A stretch of 64,000 nucleotides of DNA from Arbacia lixula. Lineage: Eukaryota > Echinodermata > Echinoidea > Arbacioida > Arbaciidae. This document shows, in pieces, positions 44,045 to 56,500 of this stretch. The stretch lies in the NCBI GenBank assembly GCA_963669155.1, contig OZ022589.1, positions 6,849,723 through 6,913,722 of the forward strand. Reading direction: 5' to 3'. A program made the position numbers and the translations under genes. How positions within the stretch are numbered: position 1 is the first letter of the stretch; each line of letters begins with the position of its first letter. The notes under the pieces were generated by a model. It was not told the DNA's origin. It ran no database searches and saw only the letters and a list, made by a program, of their open reading frames with translations.

Positions 44045-44332
44045 ACATCAAAAGAGCCATTCACACTTGCAGTAAAACGTTATCCTACACACACTTTAAA
44101 AGAGCTATTCACACTTGCAGTAAAACATTTTCCTTCACACACATCAAAAGAGCCATTCACACTTGCAGTAAAACATTATCCTACACACACATCAAAAGAG
44201 CCATTTATACTTGTAGTAAAACATTATCCTACACACACATCAAAAGAGCCATTCACACTTGGAGTGAAACGTTATCCTACAAATACATCAAAAGAGCCAT
44301 TCACACTTGCATTAAAGCATTATGATGTTCTA
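44045..44332. repeat. 48-bp minisatellite, 6 units, open in frame
   Basis: Units start at 44045, 44093, 44141, 44189, 44237 and 44285 with ACATCAAAAGAGCCATTCAC. 48 bp equals 16 codons, and the + strand frame 44012-44407 stays open, giving six repeats of a TSKEPFTLAVKHYPTH-type peptide. A second frame is also open. No family match is recognised; probably non-coding, but not excluded. Confidence 0.9.
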
Positions 44333-44767
44333 CAATCACCATGGAAAGGGAAAGTTGTCAGGCAACTATACACCCAAACTGGAGTTTTATTCAAAATTTT
44401 CTGTTAAACACTGCAATGTTTGGCCAGTGTAAATTGTCACTCATGAAAAATCTCTAAGTCAGCAATTTTGCATCATGACTAGTGCATTTTGCATGCTTTT
44501 GAATACATGTACCAGACATGTGCTGTATGTGTGCTTGCCAAAAATCTTGGAAGCATGTTGGCAGTCAAACTCTGCATTTTTTTTTTCAGATCAGTGTATA
44601 CATGTATGTTGGGATGAAACATCATGATCTTTCCAAAAGGTTATTTCTAAAGTACCGGTACTTGAATGAGCATAAGGTCACCACGGTGCTGCTGAACTTG
44701 GGTATTGTGCTGATTACATCAACAACATGAGCATGGAGTCTGGTTTCGAACAGGATGTTATGTTGAT

Positions 44768-45733
44768 TGAAAGACAGGGTGTCCCTTTTGAAGGTCAAAA
44801 AAATATATTTTGTAAGAACTACGGTAATGGAAGAAGACATTGATATCACAACTTCCCTCTTACGAATAGAAAGTCCGGAAATTGACTGTAAGCGAAATTA
44901 AAGTGATCGCTAGATTTTGAGGACACTGTGGATGGGTCGTCCGTAACCTGTAGCCTAGCTAAAGACCAGAGACCGTTGTGCGCAGTTTATGTGTGCACAG
45001 TTTGTGCACAGTTTATGCGTTCAATGGGAGCATTTTATGCAATTAGTAAAACTCCGATGATGATCCTACGCTTCTGGAGAAGCTCTTGTCTCTCTTTTTT
45101 AAAAGTTCGTCTAGGCTTGCCCGACATGGCAACAATTCATGGAAGCAAGACCCTTGCCAGTTCTATTATTGGGAGAGCAGTATTTTCTACCATTTCCTGT
45201 GATTTTTTGACCTGCAAAAAGTGCTACCCTATCTACTCTGTTTTTTATGACAGGGTAGACCTTTTGCAGGTCAAGTAACACTTTGTAGAGATAATGTGGA
45301 ATATGGAAGAAAATACTGTTCAAGAACTTCACTCCCTTGGAATAAAAGTGGAAACTGACTTGAAGCGGAATTATAGCAATCACTCGATTTAAAAGGGGTT
45401 TTAAATGGGTTATCCAAAAACCAAAACAAAACGCCTGTTCTTTGAGCCTAGAGACAGGAGACCACTTTCCACGATCGGCCGAACCACAGTGCATGTGTTC
45501 AATGTGAGAAATACCCATTGCCTGACACATCGCACACTGACGGGCAATACGATCATGAATGTGGACTATGGTAAGGGCATTTCAAATGTAAGTTTACAAG
45601 AATGATTACTCACTTTTCCTGAAAAGATTCGTATAGCTGTGAGGAATGTGAGATGTCATACACATTATCATCAAGTTATATACTGCCGATTTCTGCTGAG
45701 TTTCATGACATGCAAATGGGCTACCCTGTCTTT
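44768..45733. mobile_element. MITE family B, two adjoining copies
   Basis: The first copy starts AAAGACAGGGTGTCCC (44768). The junction region near 45225-45260 has TGACCTGCAAAAAGTGCTAC facing CTTTTGCAGGTCA. The second copy ends GGGCTACCCTGTCTTTA (45733). Shared interior blocks: 'GAAACTGACTTGAAGCG', GATCGCTAGATTTTGA, 'GGTCGTCCGTAACC' and 'TAAAGACCAGAGACC'. Confidence 0.75.
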
Positions 45734-46190
45734 ATAGTTTCGTAGCTCTAAGCCTTGAGTACTGAAGTGATAAACATCCATGTCCGTTACATGTACATGA
45801 ACGTCCTACTGGTTATCAGCCTTTGAGTAGAATTCATGCATGTACTGTATCTGTACATGCACCTACATGTACCTTTTAATATGTGTATATCTGTCCGTAA
45901 CGTACAATCACCATGGCTAGTTGTCACATGTAAGTACATATGTAGCCCAGTATCACAACATAGTTTGTGCTTGCAGACTGCATGTACATCTACATAGTAG
46001 TCATATATACTACACCTATTGTTTCTAGGGAGGTGTCACCCAGGGGCTGCCAGTCACATGCAGTGATATGAAACGGGGGGTTCCCCTTCCTCCTACATGA
46101 CTCAGGCACTCATGAAGGGGGATTTCCCCTGTCAGGGCATACTGGCTGCATTGGGGTACCAGCAGGGAATTGGGGTGGGGAGTGTCTCGT

Positions 46191-46611
46191 AGGCCATGTT
46201 TATCAGCTTTTCAGAAATTTAAAGGCGTTTCCAAAGGCCTTTACGAACACGTTTCCAAACGCGTTTCCAAGCGCATTTTAAAAAATGGTGGTTTATCAAC
46301 TCCAAAGGCCTTTACGAATGCGTTTCCAAACGCTTTTAAAAAACAGTGCATTCTCAACTCGATCGCCCAAGTCAAAAACCGGCCTTGTCTCGGAAAGCAC
46401 GTGGTTTAAACACGTTTCAAAACAGCTTTGTGTTAATCTTGCTTCTTTAAACGCGTTTAAAATTTAAACGCGTTTAGGATTGTACAAATTTGCGTGTTTC
46501 AAAACAGTTTTCCAAACCCCCCTAATCAAAACACCCTTGCGTTTATCAACTTGTTAAAACGCGTTAGGAAACCTTAATTCTACCCAAAAAAGAGTTGATA
46601 AACACGCCCTT
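46191..46611. mobile_element. Element with AAACGCGTTT-type internal repeats
   Basis: The ends pair: AGGCCATGTTTATCAGCTT at the left and AGTTGATAAACACGCCCT at the right. Inside, forms of AAACGCGTTT or its half recur many times (for example TTTCCAAACGCGTTTCCAAG near 46251, TTTAAACGCGTTTAAA near 46446, AAACGCGTTTAGG near 46467). This looks like a DNA transposon remnant with subterminal binding-site repeats. Confidence 0.65.
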
Positions 46612-46630
46612 AGTGTGCAGACACAGACTT

Positions 46631-47095
46631 CAAAGACAGGGAAGCCCATTTACAAAGCTCATGAGACTCGGCAGGAATCAGCAGTATACCCTCAACAATA
46701 TCGTATATGAAATCTCATAGTCATACGCTTTACAAACATTTCAGGAAAAGTGGAATACTTTCATTTTTTTATATTTGAAATGCAGCGAGCATAGCCTGCA
46801 TTCATAATCATATTGTACCTGTTAGCGCGTGATGCAGCGTTGCTCCAATTGCACGCATGCACTGTGAAGCAGACTGATGTGGGCTATAGTGCACAGCAGC
46901 CTCCGGTCTCTAAGCTGTAAGTTTCGGACGACCTGCCCAAAACCTCAATATCTAGCGATCCCTATCATTTCGCTTAAAGTCAGTTTCCAGATCTATTATT
47001 GGGAGGGACATTCTAATACAGTATCTTCTTCCATTTTCCATAGTTTTTACAAAATCTTATTTTGTTGACCTGCAAAAGGAACACCCTGTCTTTAA
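46631..47095 (-). mobile_element. MITE family B copy
   Basis: The ends CAAAGACAGGGAAGCCC and GGAACACCCTGTCTTTAA are inverted. The order of internal blocks runs opposite to 55676-56087. Confidence 0.8.
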
Positions 47096-47261
47096 GTGTG
47101 GCACTTTCTTGGAACAAATGTCTGTCTGCTATTTAAGACTAACATACCATCTGCCAGCTGTGTCTCAATTGTAAGGGGCATACTTATGCATGATACAGCT
47201 AGTCTATACATGTCAGACTCAATTACTGACTCACAAGCCGGGAATAAAATAACACCGGGGC

Positions 47262-47465
47262 TCCCTCTCTCTCCCTCTCTCTTTCTCACTCTCTCTCTCT
47301 CCCTCTCTCTCCCATTCTCTCTATCTTTGTCTCTTCCTGTCTCATGTTGTTAAAAAGCAGACGTTTCTTCTATCTATCTGAGCCCACCCCCACCCCCCTC
47401 TCCCCCCCCCCCTCTCTCTCTCTCTCCTTTCTCTCCCCCCCCCCTCTCTCTCTCTCTCTCTGCCA
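47262..47465. repeat. CT/C-rich microsatellite
   Basis: (CT)n tracts interrupted by C runs (about 47388-47412 and 47436-47444). Confidence 0.93.
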
Positions 47466-47673
47466 CTCTCTATCTTTGCCTCCTCATGAATTTGAAGAGT
47501 ACCAGATTTGCTCTTGACAGAAGATCATGTTACACATTAGCAAATCAGTAATCCAAAGGAAGTTATACAATTACTGTTCAGTGTCAGATTACCATTAATT
47601 GAGCAGCGACACTAATTGAGTTCAGCTTCTGTACTTTTCCTCTTAAAGTTGAAGGGTAGTATACTGTACATAA

Positions 47674-48173
47674 TTAAAGATTGTCCGTCCCTTCTGCAAG
47701 CTTAAAATTTGAAATCGTCTATCACGATCGTAAATTGAAGAAAGTGTGATTCAAGAGCATTTCTAAGAGTATAGCATGTTGAAGCTTTCTGTATATGTAA
47801 AAATTTCAGCCGTTAAATTTCAAACCGACTTTTTTTGTACTACGAAAAAAGTATTAGTCTATGTGGTTATTATGCATGTGTGAAATCCTAATTTTATGTG
47901 TAATTACTAAACTTTGGAGATGATTTCTTCTATAGAACAATTTTTTCATGATGTGTTTTATAATTTGATAAACAGATTAATCAATTAATCAACACAAACT
48001 GCTAAGAGCCTGAGGTAAAGACTATTAATCAGACATTGTTTACTACATAATTTGAATTTTACACTAAGTATCAGTTTCAAATTATGAATACTGCTTGCTA
48101 ACACTTCCCTATATGTTTTGCCAATGTTTCGATGGTTTTGTGGTGATCTAAAAAAGGGACGGGCTGTCTTTAA
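47674..48173 (+). mobile_element. MITE family C, copy 1
   Basis: The ends TTAAAGATTGTCCGTCCCTT and AAAAAGGGACGGGCTGTCTTTAA (outer 17 bases) are inverted. The ~500-bp interior recurs inverted at 51224-51749 with high identity. Landmarks: TCTATCACGATCGTAAATTG, AACTGCTAAGAGCCTGAGGT. Confidence 0.93.
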
Positions 48174-48889
48174 GTAATAATAGCAGAACTGCTCTGCCAG
48201 ATCATGTTGGTTTGTTTCATTTTGGCAATTGTATAGTTTTTTGATGATTCCTCCTGGTATTCCACATTCAACTTGAGTAGAATCCATGGTCATGGCAAAA
48301 TTAGCCCTCCATTTTGTACTGGTGCAGTATCAGTAATGAATACAGTATGCCCACCTACACTGTAGGTCCAATGTACTGTACATCCAACTCCATACAAACA
48401 TGATGCAAATTGCTTTCCCAAATCTGATTACAATATTAATGCAATACATGTCATGAACCTAATGAAAACAGATCATACCGCATGTGTAATTTTCTTGATC
48501 CATCTATAGCATCCATTGCATTCCCAATAACTATTATTTTTTACAAAACATTTTACCCAAATTTAACACAATATTAATTTATGAAATATTGAAACATTAG
48601 TCCATTGTGTTTTCAATTTTTTTTCAATCCATTCATCCAAAATACCAGGTATAGTGTAAATGCAGCTCCCAATAGCTCATTTTTTTAATAGTTTTGGTTT
48701 GATGCGAAATGAAAGTTATCAAAGGAAGGATGAGCTAGCCATCAATCAAGCTTTGTAATTTGATTGATTGGAAGAGGAACCCGGTGTGTTCACACACAGA
48801 CTGTGCAGTTCATCTACATGTAGAATCTACCCATGGATATTTTGCTTGCTTCTAATGGTACTATAATCTGGCTAAAGTTGTGTGTCCAT
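48174..48889. other. Intergenic, no gene seen
   Basis: AT-rich sequence without a recognised exon. Confidence 0.4.
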
Positions 48890-49071
48890 CTATTTATTTG
48901 AGAACATTTTTCTCTGTCATTTTTCACTCAGTAGAGATATAACCAAGGTTAAAGTGCTCCTAGATTGTCCTAAGTCCATCCTTATATTTGAAAACATTTT
49001 TTCTGTCATTTCTTACTCAGTGGAGATATTACCATGGTTAAAGTGCTTCGATCCAGATTGTCCTAGGGGAG
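48890..49071. repeat. Two-copy tandem duplication, ~90 bp
   Basis: TTTGAGAACATTTTTCTCTG...AAGGTTAAAGTGCTCC...GATTGTCCTA is followed by a diverged second copy (from about 48985). Confidence 0.8.
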
Positions 49072-49323
49072 TTTGTTATTTTTGTTTTTGTATTCATTAT
49101 GGCATAATTGAAGTAGTTTTCTCCTTCAATTTGTCATTCCTTTTTTTACCGCCAATCTTTCCTCACGGAGTCACGTACATAAAGAGAATTTGCAGATTTG
49201 ATGAACATACGGCCGAATCAGGTGAATATTAATGATTACTTACATGTACTTGCTGCGCATGACCTTGTATACATGGAACGGGTACATACAAGTATCCTGG
49301 AATAGTGCCAGGTGGACCCAATA

Positions 49324-49795
49324 GGGGTGTCTTCATTAGACCGGTGTGGATGAAATAGCGAGCTTGTTCTGATCGGGTTAGCTAGCCAGATCACGAAATA
49401 GCTAGCTATTTGTGTCTTCATTAGCCAGATCAGGCAAAATAGCTCGCTATTTGGTTGAGAAAATTTTCCTAGAAATCTTGGGCTCTATGTAGCTAGCTCG
49501 GAGCGTCTTCATTAGCCTGTAAATTTCTCGATCCCGGCATGCATCAGCGCCCACGAGGCATTGTTTACGTAATAGGTTTTTATACGTGCGTGAATGCGAG
49601 CTCACAACCGAAGCCATGCGGTCATGGCCTATTCCCGTCGCACACTGCTGGTATGTGCGAAACTCGGGATAATTTATGCATCCTGAGTTTCGAGCTAATG
49701 AAGACATGATTGCAACTTCGGCTAGTTCCCCGGATCATCAAACTAGCTCACTACTTTGTCTGATCGGGCTAATGAAGACGCACCTAATGGTGTCG
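49324..49795 (+). mobile_element. MITE family E, copy 1
   Basis: The ends GGGGTGTCTTCATTAG and CTAATGAAGACGCACCT are inverted. The sub-end module CTTCATTAGCC(AGATCAGGC) occurs several times inside. Landmarks: CGATCCCGGCATGCATCAGC and CATGCGGTCATGGCCTATTC. An inverted copy is at 63131-63638 and a fragment at 54869-54944. Confidence 0.93.
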
Positions 49796-50227
49796 TTTTC
49801 TCCTTTAGTTCCAGTGGATTTTCCAGCCTGATGTCATGAAACAAATACCATGAAGTACCTTCTTTAAACCCTCGCAATACCTACCACTGATCTAGGCTCG
49901 TGTGAATGGTAACGCGTACAATTCATTTCCAATGGGACCGAGAGTGTTAACACAACCTTGTATAAAAGAAGGGTAGTTCATGGTGTTTATTTCAACTTTC
50001 AGCTCAGAATAGCATGCGTTCAACCAGCATTCAATGACTTGATGTCCTTATTGTTATCAGGGAACAACCTTTATTTGTTCAAGGCAGACATGATAAATGC
50101 CACACGGTGTACCATGCTGTATTCATGTATTTTACCCGATGAGAAAATTATGTTTTCACAGGGACTTTTTTTTTTAATCCATGGGTGCTCCTTAATGTAT
50201 AACACCAGGGACATTTTTTGTACACAC

Positions 50228-50455
50228 TACAGCTCAAAGGAATTGGCATTGGGTAAAGGGAAAGGGAAGGAAGGGAACGAGCCACAGTTTAAACCGCAGT
50301 ATATTTTGTCCAGTTCAGCATGAAACATGAATCATTAGCTTAAAAAGCATCATGTTTCATGCTGAACTGGACAAAATATACGACAGTTTAAAACTGCGCG
50401 GCTCCTTCCCTTTCTTCCCTTTCCCTTTCCCTATGCCAATTCCTTTGAGCTGTAG
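50228..50455. mobile_element. Palindromic MITE family D, copy 2
   Basis: Near-perfect palindrome with the TACAGCTCAAAGGAATTGGC ends and the TATTTTGTCCAGTTCAGCAT core. Confidence 0.95.
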
Positions 50456-50627
50456 TGTACCTATACTAGGTACATTGTCACGCTATCAAATGGTATTCAT
50501 TTATTCTTTGACTTCTTTTCAATGGGAATCCAGGGGAAGAATGTATTTCCAACTGAAACTGTTCAAGCCTTATGTCATGACACAGGCATCTTGGCGAATC
50601 TAGGGGAGGGGGTTAAAAGGCAATGTA

Positions 50628-50925
50628 ACCCCCCCCCCCCCCTCTTGCAATCTTAATTTTAAATCCTCTTTCAATCGTAATTTAAAAAAAGGGGGTGATT
50701 AGGGAATTGTGGGGTTTTCAAATCCCCCACTACCCTTCTCCCCCCCCCCCCCCCCCCCCCACCACCATCACCACCACCCCCACTACCTGTAACTACTGCT
50801 TAGCGATGCCAGACATGGATTTTGTAACTCTTTTTTTTTATGACTGAGGAATAAAATCTCAAGTCTTGCTGGTCTGGCCTAGGCAGCTCTGACACCCTCC
50901 CCCCCCCCTCCCCCCCCCCCCCCCC
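50628..50925. repeat. Cluster of C tracts
   Basis: C runs of about 13-18 at 50629-50642, 50741-50760 and 50898-50926, spaced by 100-150 bp; the opposite strand is G-quadruplex capable. Confidence 0.9.
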
Positions 50926-51223
50926 TTGGTAAAAATCTGGAACTACCGCTGGCATCCAGGACCATATTGTGATAGATACACACTGTACCTTTACACACTT
51001 TGATGAAAATAAGTTTCTACAAAGGCTTTTTGCATTCTAGGGCAACTGAAGATTGTAATTTCAAAACAAAAAACAGTAAGTTCATTCACAAACAAAAAAG
51101 GAGATCATTTTACTGCTCAAAGAATAATGAGTGTGTAGGGGATTACCAACAAACCGGAAGCTTATTTGGGGTAAATCCCCATTGTAGTTAGAGTAGTCAT
51201 TACCTAGATACCACTACTTTCCT

Positions 51224-51749
51224 TTAAAGACAGCCTGTCCCTTTTTCAGATCATCACAAAACCATCAAAACATTGGCAAAACATAGAGAAGTGTTAGCAA
51301 GCTGTATATTCATAATTTGAAACCGATTCGTAGTGTAAAATTCAAATAATGCACGTAAACAACGTCTGATTAATAGTCTTTACCTCAGGCTCTTAGCAGT
51401 TTGTGTTGAAATATCTGCTTTATTGATTAATCTGTTTACTAGATTATAAAACGCATTATGAAAAAATTTGTTCTATAGAAGAAATCATCTCCAAAGTTTG
51501 GTAATCACTCATAAAATGAGGATTTCACACAATCATAATAACCACATAGATACTGTAACAAAGACTAGTCCTTTTTTTCGTAGTACGAACAAAGTCGGTT
51601 TTAAATTTAACGGCTCAATTTTTTACATACACAGAAAGCTTCAACATGCTATATTCTTAGAAATGGTCTTGAATCACACTTTCTTCAATTTACGATCGTG
51701 ATAGACGATTTCAAATTTTAAGCATGCAAAAGGGACGGACAATCTTTAA
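51224..51749 (-). mobile_element. MITE family C, copy 2
   Basis: Inverted relative to 47674-48173 and collinear with it over ~500 bp, including both TTAAAG ends. Confidence 0.93.
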
Positions 51750-52237
51750 GTGTTGCAATCAAAAACATTCAAGATGATACCATACCCCAGGGAAAAAAAT
51801 AAATGAATCATTTTTGATGGCTACTTTTTGAGCACATTGGTCAATTTGGCTACAATTATACATTGTGTCTATGGGAATTCTGGGGGCTCTTTAAACATTT
51901 CTAGGACTCTTGTAAGCATTTCAGCGGTGAAATCACCCCAAGCCCCCTTGTATTTCTTTTCCTGCCATACCCTCTGGTTTGTTATTAATATGGTTGTTAT
52001 TTATTAGTGGTGTAGTTTTTAAACCTCTTTAATATTTAAATTGGTTTCACCATAAATGTGTTTTGCACAGCTCTGGAACCTGTAGAAGAGTGAGGCAGTA
52101 TAAACTCAAATAATGATAACATTGCTGAAATCAAACAATTAAGAGGAAGAGCATAATTTCCAGTGCAGTACATGTAAGTCACTTAATCCCAATATTTTGA
52201 TTACCAGTGCAAAAGCAATTAAGTGCACCTTCCTTTT

Positions 52238-52302
52238 GTGTGTGTGTGTTTATTATTTGTGCTTGTTTGTTTGTGTGTGTGTGTGTGTGTGTATTGCGTG
52301 CA

Positions 52303-52340
<38 letters not shown>

Positions 52341-52350
52341 TATGTGTGTA
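52238..52350. repeat. (TG)n microsatellite
   Basis: TG/CA repeat with short interruptions. Confidence 0.95.
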
Positions 52351-52429
52351 TGTGTGTGGGTTGCACTATGGAATGAGTGGATCCTTTTTTAACCAAATGA
52401 GCTGTCGACACAAACTCCAATCCAATATC

Positions 52430-52760
52430 CTGATATTACTGCTGCTGAGCGTGTCATCATGTCGAAACAGAATTTCATCAAGCGTCATCACATTGGCAGT
52501 TCTGTAATAATAATGCCAACATGTTCAGTGAGGTGGGCGGGCTGGCTGTACCTCCCTGCCTTCTGCGAACGTTTGATCGCGATGCGGAATATCCTCTTAT
52601 TAGCTCCCTGAAATCCAATATCAAAAGCAATTTCATTAGAGTGGCATGTCAACCTGTGTATGTCAGCGAGCTGCTATTTGATCAAATTATGAAATGGTTG
52701 ATTGGAGCCCTACTGCACCCGAAAAGCAATTTTTGTTATAAAGTATGAATTTATATTGAC
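52430..52760. other. Low-copy segment upstream of the myosin exons
   Basis: Mixed-base sequence without repeats, unlike its surroundings. It has a 75-codon frame (52521-52748) without a recognisable domain or splice context. It could be a conserved non-coding element; not called as a gene. Confidence 0.3.
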
Positions 52761-52849
52761 ACCTTAATTTTTTTTTTTCACATGAGGCTCTGAGTCAAAT
52801 CAATAGCTACATGTATGATACATACTGCACAGTGACAGTAACTCCTTTC

Positions 52850-53180
52850 TCAGGGTAGGCCTAACCCTTTTACAAAAGTCATGAAACTGGGCATATATCA
52901 AAATTATGTACCCCTAACGATAACATAGAGAAATTTCACAGTGAATGTTTCACAAATATTTTCAGTAAAGTGAAAAGCTATCCTTGCTTACGTTTGAAAC
53001 GCAGGGACCATAATCTACATTTAACTGAATTGCAGTGAGCAGCTACGTGGCGCTTGCATTGCACTTACTGCTTGCATTACCGTGGACAAGCACTGGCCTT
53101 TATGCGGACAGTGCAGATTGCGGTCTCGGTCTCTAGGCTACAGGATCTGCGGGTTTTATGAAGACCAACTTGAAATCTAA
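52850..53180 (-). mobile_element. MITE family B fragment with triplicated end block
   Basis: It has AAAAGTCATGAAACTGGGCA, GAAAAGCTATCCTTGCTTAC and GGTCTCGGTCTCTAGGCTAC as in family B. The block ACCAACT(C/T)GAAATCT(A/G)AAG then repeats about three times to 53275. Confidence 0.65.
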
Positions 53181-53316
53181 AGATGGATAATTCAATATGT
53201 TTTGGACAACCAACTCGAAATCTGAAGAGGGCTAATTCAATGTGTTTTGACGACCTATACTCAAAATCTAAAGACCATTGATTCTATATATGTATGGATT
53301 ATTTTTCTGATTGTAG

Positions 53317-53525
53317 GTTCCAGAAGGGGCGCATCTACACCTACATCGGGGAGGTGGTGGTTTCAGTCAACCCGTACAGGGCTGTGAACATCTACGGCAA
53401 GGAGCAGATAGAGGACTACAGGGGCAGGGAGGTGTACGAACGCCCCCCTCACATCTTTGCCATCGCCGATGCAGCCTATAAGTCAATGAAGAGGAGGGCG
53501 CAGGACACATGTATTGTCATTTCAG
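53317..53525 (+). CDS. MYO1D: Myo1D-like exon A
   Basis: Acceptor TTGTAG|GTTCCAG; donor TTTCAG|GTAAAC. The first base completes a codon begun in the missing upstream exon; the exon ends in phase 1. It encodes the stretch from [12 protein letters not shown] to TCIVIS and the first base of the P-loop Gly. Confidence 0.93.
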
Positions 53526-56500
53526 GTAAACAGAGGCCCCCCCCCCCCCCAGATTTCTTACACCCTTTCCAAAAGGCAAACATGTTATTGAACCTACCAA
53601 TACCTGTACATGTACCAGAGGGGGGGGGGGGGGGTGTTAAATTTCCAGGTGCAAAGAAAGCCCCAAAGTTAAGAACCTGTGGAAAATTCTGCATGTGCTG
53701 TAGATATCAACAATCTACACTGATTTTCTATTAATTTCCTGTTGCAACATATTCATTATAGGTATTTTATGCATTTATTAATGACTCTGTCTCTCCCTTT
53801 CCCCATTCTCTTTTCCCTCCTGTCCTCTCATTTTTCTAGTGGAAGAAATCATTATTAAGCGGTATTTGCATTTCACCTGTTTTCCCAAGATGTAAGTTAC
53901 ATTAAGTCTTTTTTTACCTCGAGATCCATGTCTTTATTCCCTTCCCATTAGCATCAATTTGCACAGTGAAACTCACTTCTTGCTTCACTCTTGGCTAGTC
54001 ATGCCCTCGGCTGAGCAATCATTATTGAAATGAGAACACAATTAATTCTATTAGCATGATAAGAGAAAAGCGGAAGCTAGTGCGAGGGAAGTCCATTGAG
54101 GTAGCATACGTGTGCAGGCACTTGTGCCTCCATGGGAGTGTTTTATTAGCTGGTGTCAATATTGATTGGATAGGGGTGATCAAGGACAAATTGACTTGGG
54201 ATAAATTATCAGCCCAGGAAACTACTGCAAGCTGGCGACTCATTGAGAAATAGTGTGTTTTTCAAGTGTGTTATGAAATACATTTGGAGTATACAAGTTT
54301 ACATATGAACATGGTCTTTTGTTACAGGACAGGTGTATGTGAACAACAATTGAAAGGTAAAAAAATGATCAATGACAAATTGACTTGAGGATAAATTATT
54401 AGCCCAGGAAATTGCTGTAAGCTAGCAAGTCATAGAGAAATAGCATGGTGTTCAAGTGTGTTATAAAATACATTTGGAGTATACAAGTTTACATACTACA
54501 CTATGAACACGGTCTTTTGTCATGTCTGTGAACAACAATAGAAAGGTGCCAAATTGATCAAGGACAAATTTACTTGAGGATAAATCATTAGCCCAGGAAA
54601 CTGCTGTAAGCTTGCAAGTCATTGAAAAATTAATGTAGTTTCAAGTCTGTTATGAAGTACATTTGGAGTATACAAGTTTACATACTACACCATGAACATA
54701 GTCTGCTATGCGGACAAACTTTGAAAGGGATCCTTTGAAATTTTGTTTGCGTAACAAAAGACCATGTTTATAGTGCTGGTGCTGGTTATCTCCAAAGGGC
54801 TGAGGGTGGGGGGGGGGGGGGGCTCTTTTTGAAGCCTGTTGCCATGAGACAAATCCACTGCAACCCCACTATTTCGTGACCTGGCTAGGCTATCCTGATC
54901 GGAACTAGCTATTTCGCCTCATCGAGCTAATGAAGACGCACCTACTGTGTCTGGTACCCATGTATAAGAAAAATGCATGTTTTACAGGGGGCTCCTTTCT
55001 TGTGTGTCGGTGACTAAATCAAGTTAAGGCGCTGCATTTTTTTCACTGGGCATGTCATATTTTCTGTTGCTATGAATACCATGTATATGTTTGGATGATT
55101 CAAAAGAACATTCTAGAAATATCAAGAGCAGAGCATGTGCAGAAGCAAAGCAAGTTTCTGTTGTTCTCGCAACCAAATATCAAGTTGAGTTCTGATGGAA
55201 ATGAACAATGATCAGGTCCACATGCCGTTGTCACAGTATTGTAACATCAATGATATAATAATGATAATATTAAGTGCTTTACATAACAGATTTATATCAA
55301 AAGCGCTTTACATAACAATCGAACAGTGGTGCACTAGTGGCCATGAAATCATTTGATCCATGTGCAAAATTTGACTTGTACTGCATTTTAACAACAGTAT
55401 ACATGTAGGTGTGTCTGGATCAGCCCAAATGCTATTTTGTATTACATTATGAATATAACTCTGGATCTTATGAATATAACTTTTTTTTTGGTTGTCTTTT
55501 TGCTGGTGTTTGTTTTCTGATTAGGTGAGAGTGGCTCGGGGAAGACAGAAGCCTCCAAGATCATCATGAGATATATCGCCGCTGTCACCAACGTCAGCAA
55601 ACAGTCAGAAATCGAAAGGTGAATAGCTGTTAGGAGTGTGCCTGAGCATGCTGTAACATAAGTTTGATCTCATCATTAAAGACAGGGTGTCCTTTTCTTG
55701 CACTTCAGAGAAATACAATTTTGTGAAAAACATGGAAATTCAGAGAAAGAACTGAATTAGAACTTCCCTCCAAATAAGAACTGGAACCTGAATTTAAGCA
55801 AAGTGATTATTATCTCTAGACTTTGAGGAGGTTTTGGGCAGGTCGTCCGAAATCTACAGCCTAGAGACCTGTGAATGTGTGCAATTTGGATTTATTCCTG
55901 TATCGTGCGCTGAGAGGGACAAAAATGATTATGAATCTAGACTGTGCTTGGTGAGTTAATGTAAACAAGGATAGTTTTTCACTTTTCTTGAAAATGTTTG
56001 TTAAGCTCTGACTGAGATATGGTATGCGTATTTTGCAGATTTCTACAGAGTTTCATGACTTTTGCAAATGGGACACCCTATCTTTAACATAACTTTGATC
56101 GTATTAATAAACGATGAGACATCACATGGAATGTAATTTCGTGCAATTTACATTTTTCTCATTGTTTATCATGTTAACAATACTATCATGTTCTCTGAAA
56201 TTCATGTGGACGTTTGATAAAAAACACACAGTAAAATATGTAGTTTAATTCCAGAGTACAATGTGCACTAAATGCAATGTATGCTGATCATATCTTGTGG
56301 AATATTGTATTCATTGTATTTCTCTTCAATTACTTAATAAGTAGTCATTTAATGTCAATCATTAATGCACCTTTATGAATGATGGCATACCATGTGTTGT
56401 GTGTGCTAATGATTTCATATCTATTCAAAAATAGAATTCGCATGAAACAACTTGACCTTTGAAATAGTCAACATTCAAGAGAGGAGCTCACTTTTTCATA

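Larger units (their letters stand above)
53526..55524. other. Myo1D-like intron A-B
   Basis: 2.0-kb intron. It holds a C tract (53536-53551) and a G tract (53620-53634) close to the donor, a three-copy ~190-bp tandem repeat, a G tract (about 54809-54823), and a family E fragment. Confidence 0.9.

Noticed and set aside
52521-52748. 75-codon frame upstream of the myosin exons as Myo1D exon 1
   Set aside because: It has no resemblance to a class I myosin N-terminus and no donor in the needed phase.
53526-53734. Extension of the myosin exon A frame past 53525
   Set aside because: The donor TTTCAG|GTAAAC joins exactly to exon B to complete the P-loop; the extension is intronic read-through across a C tract.
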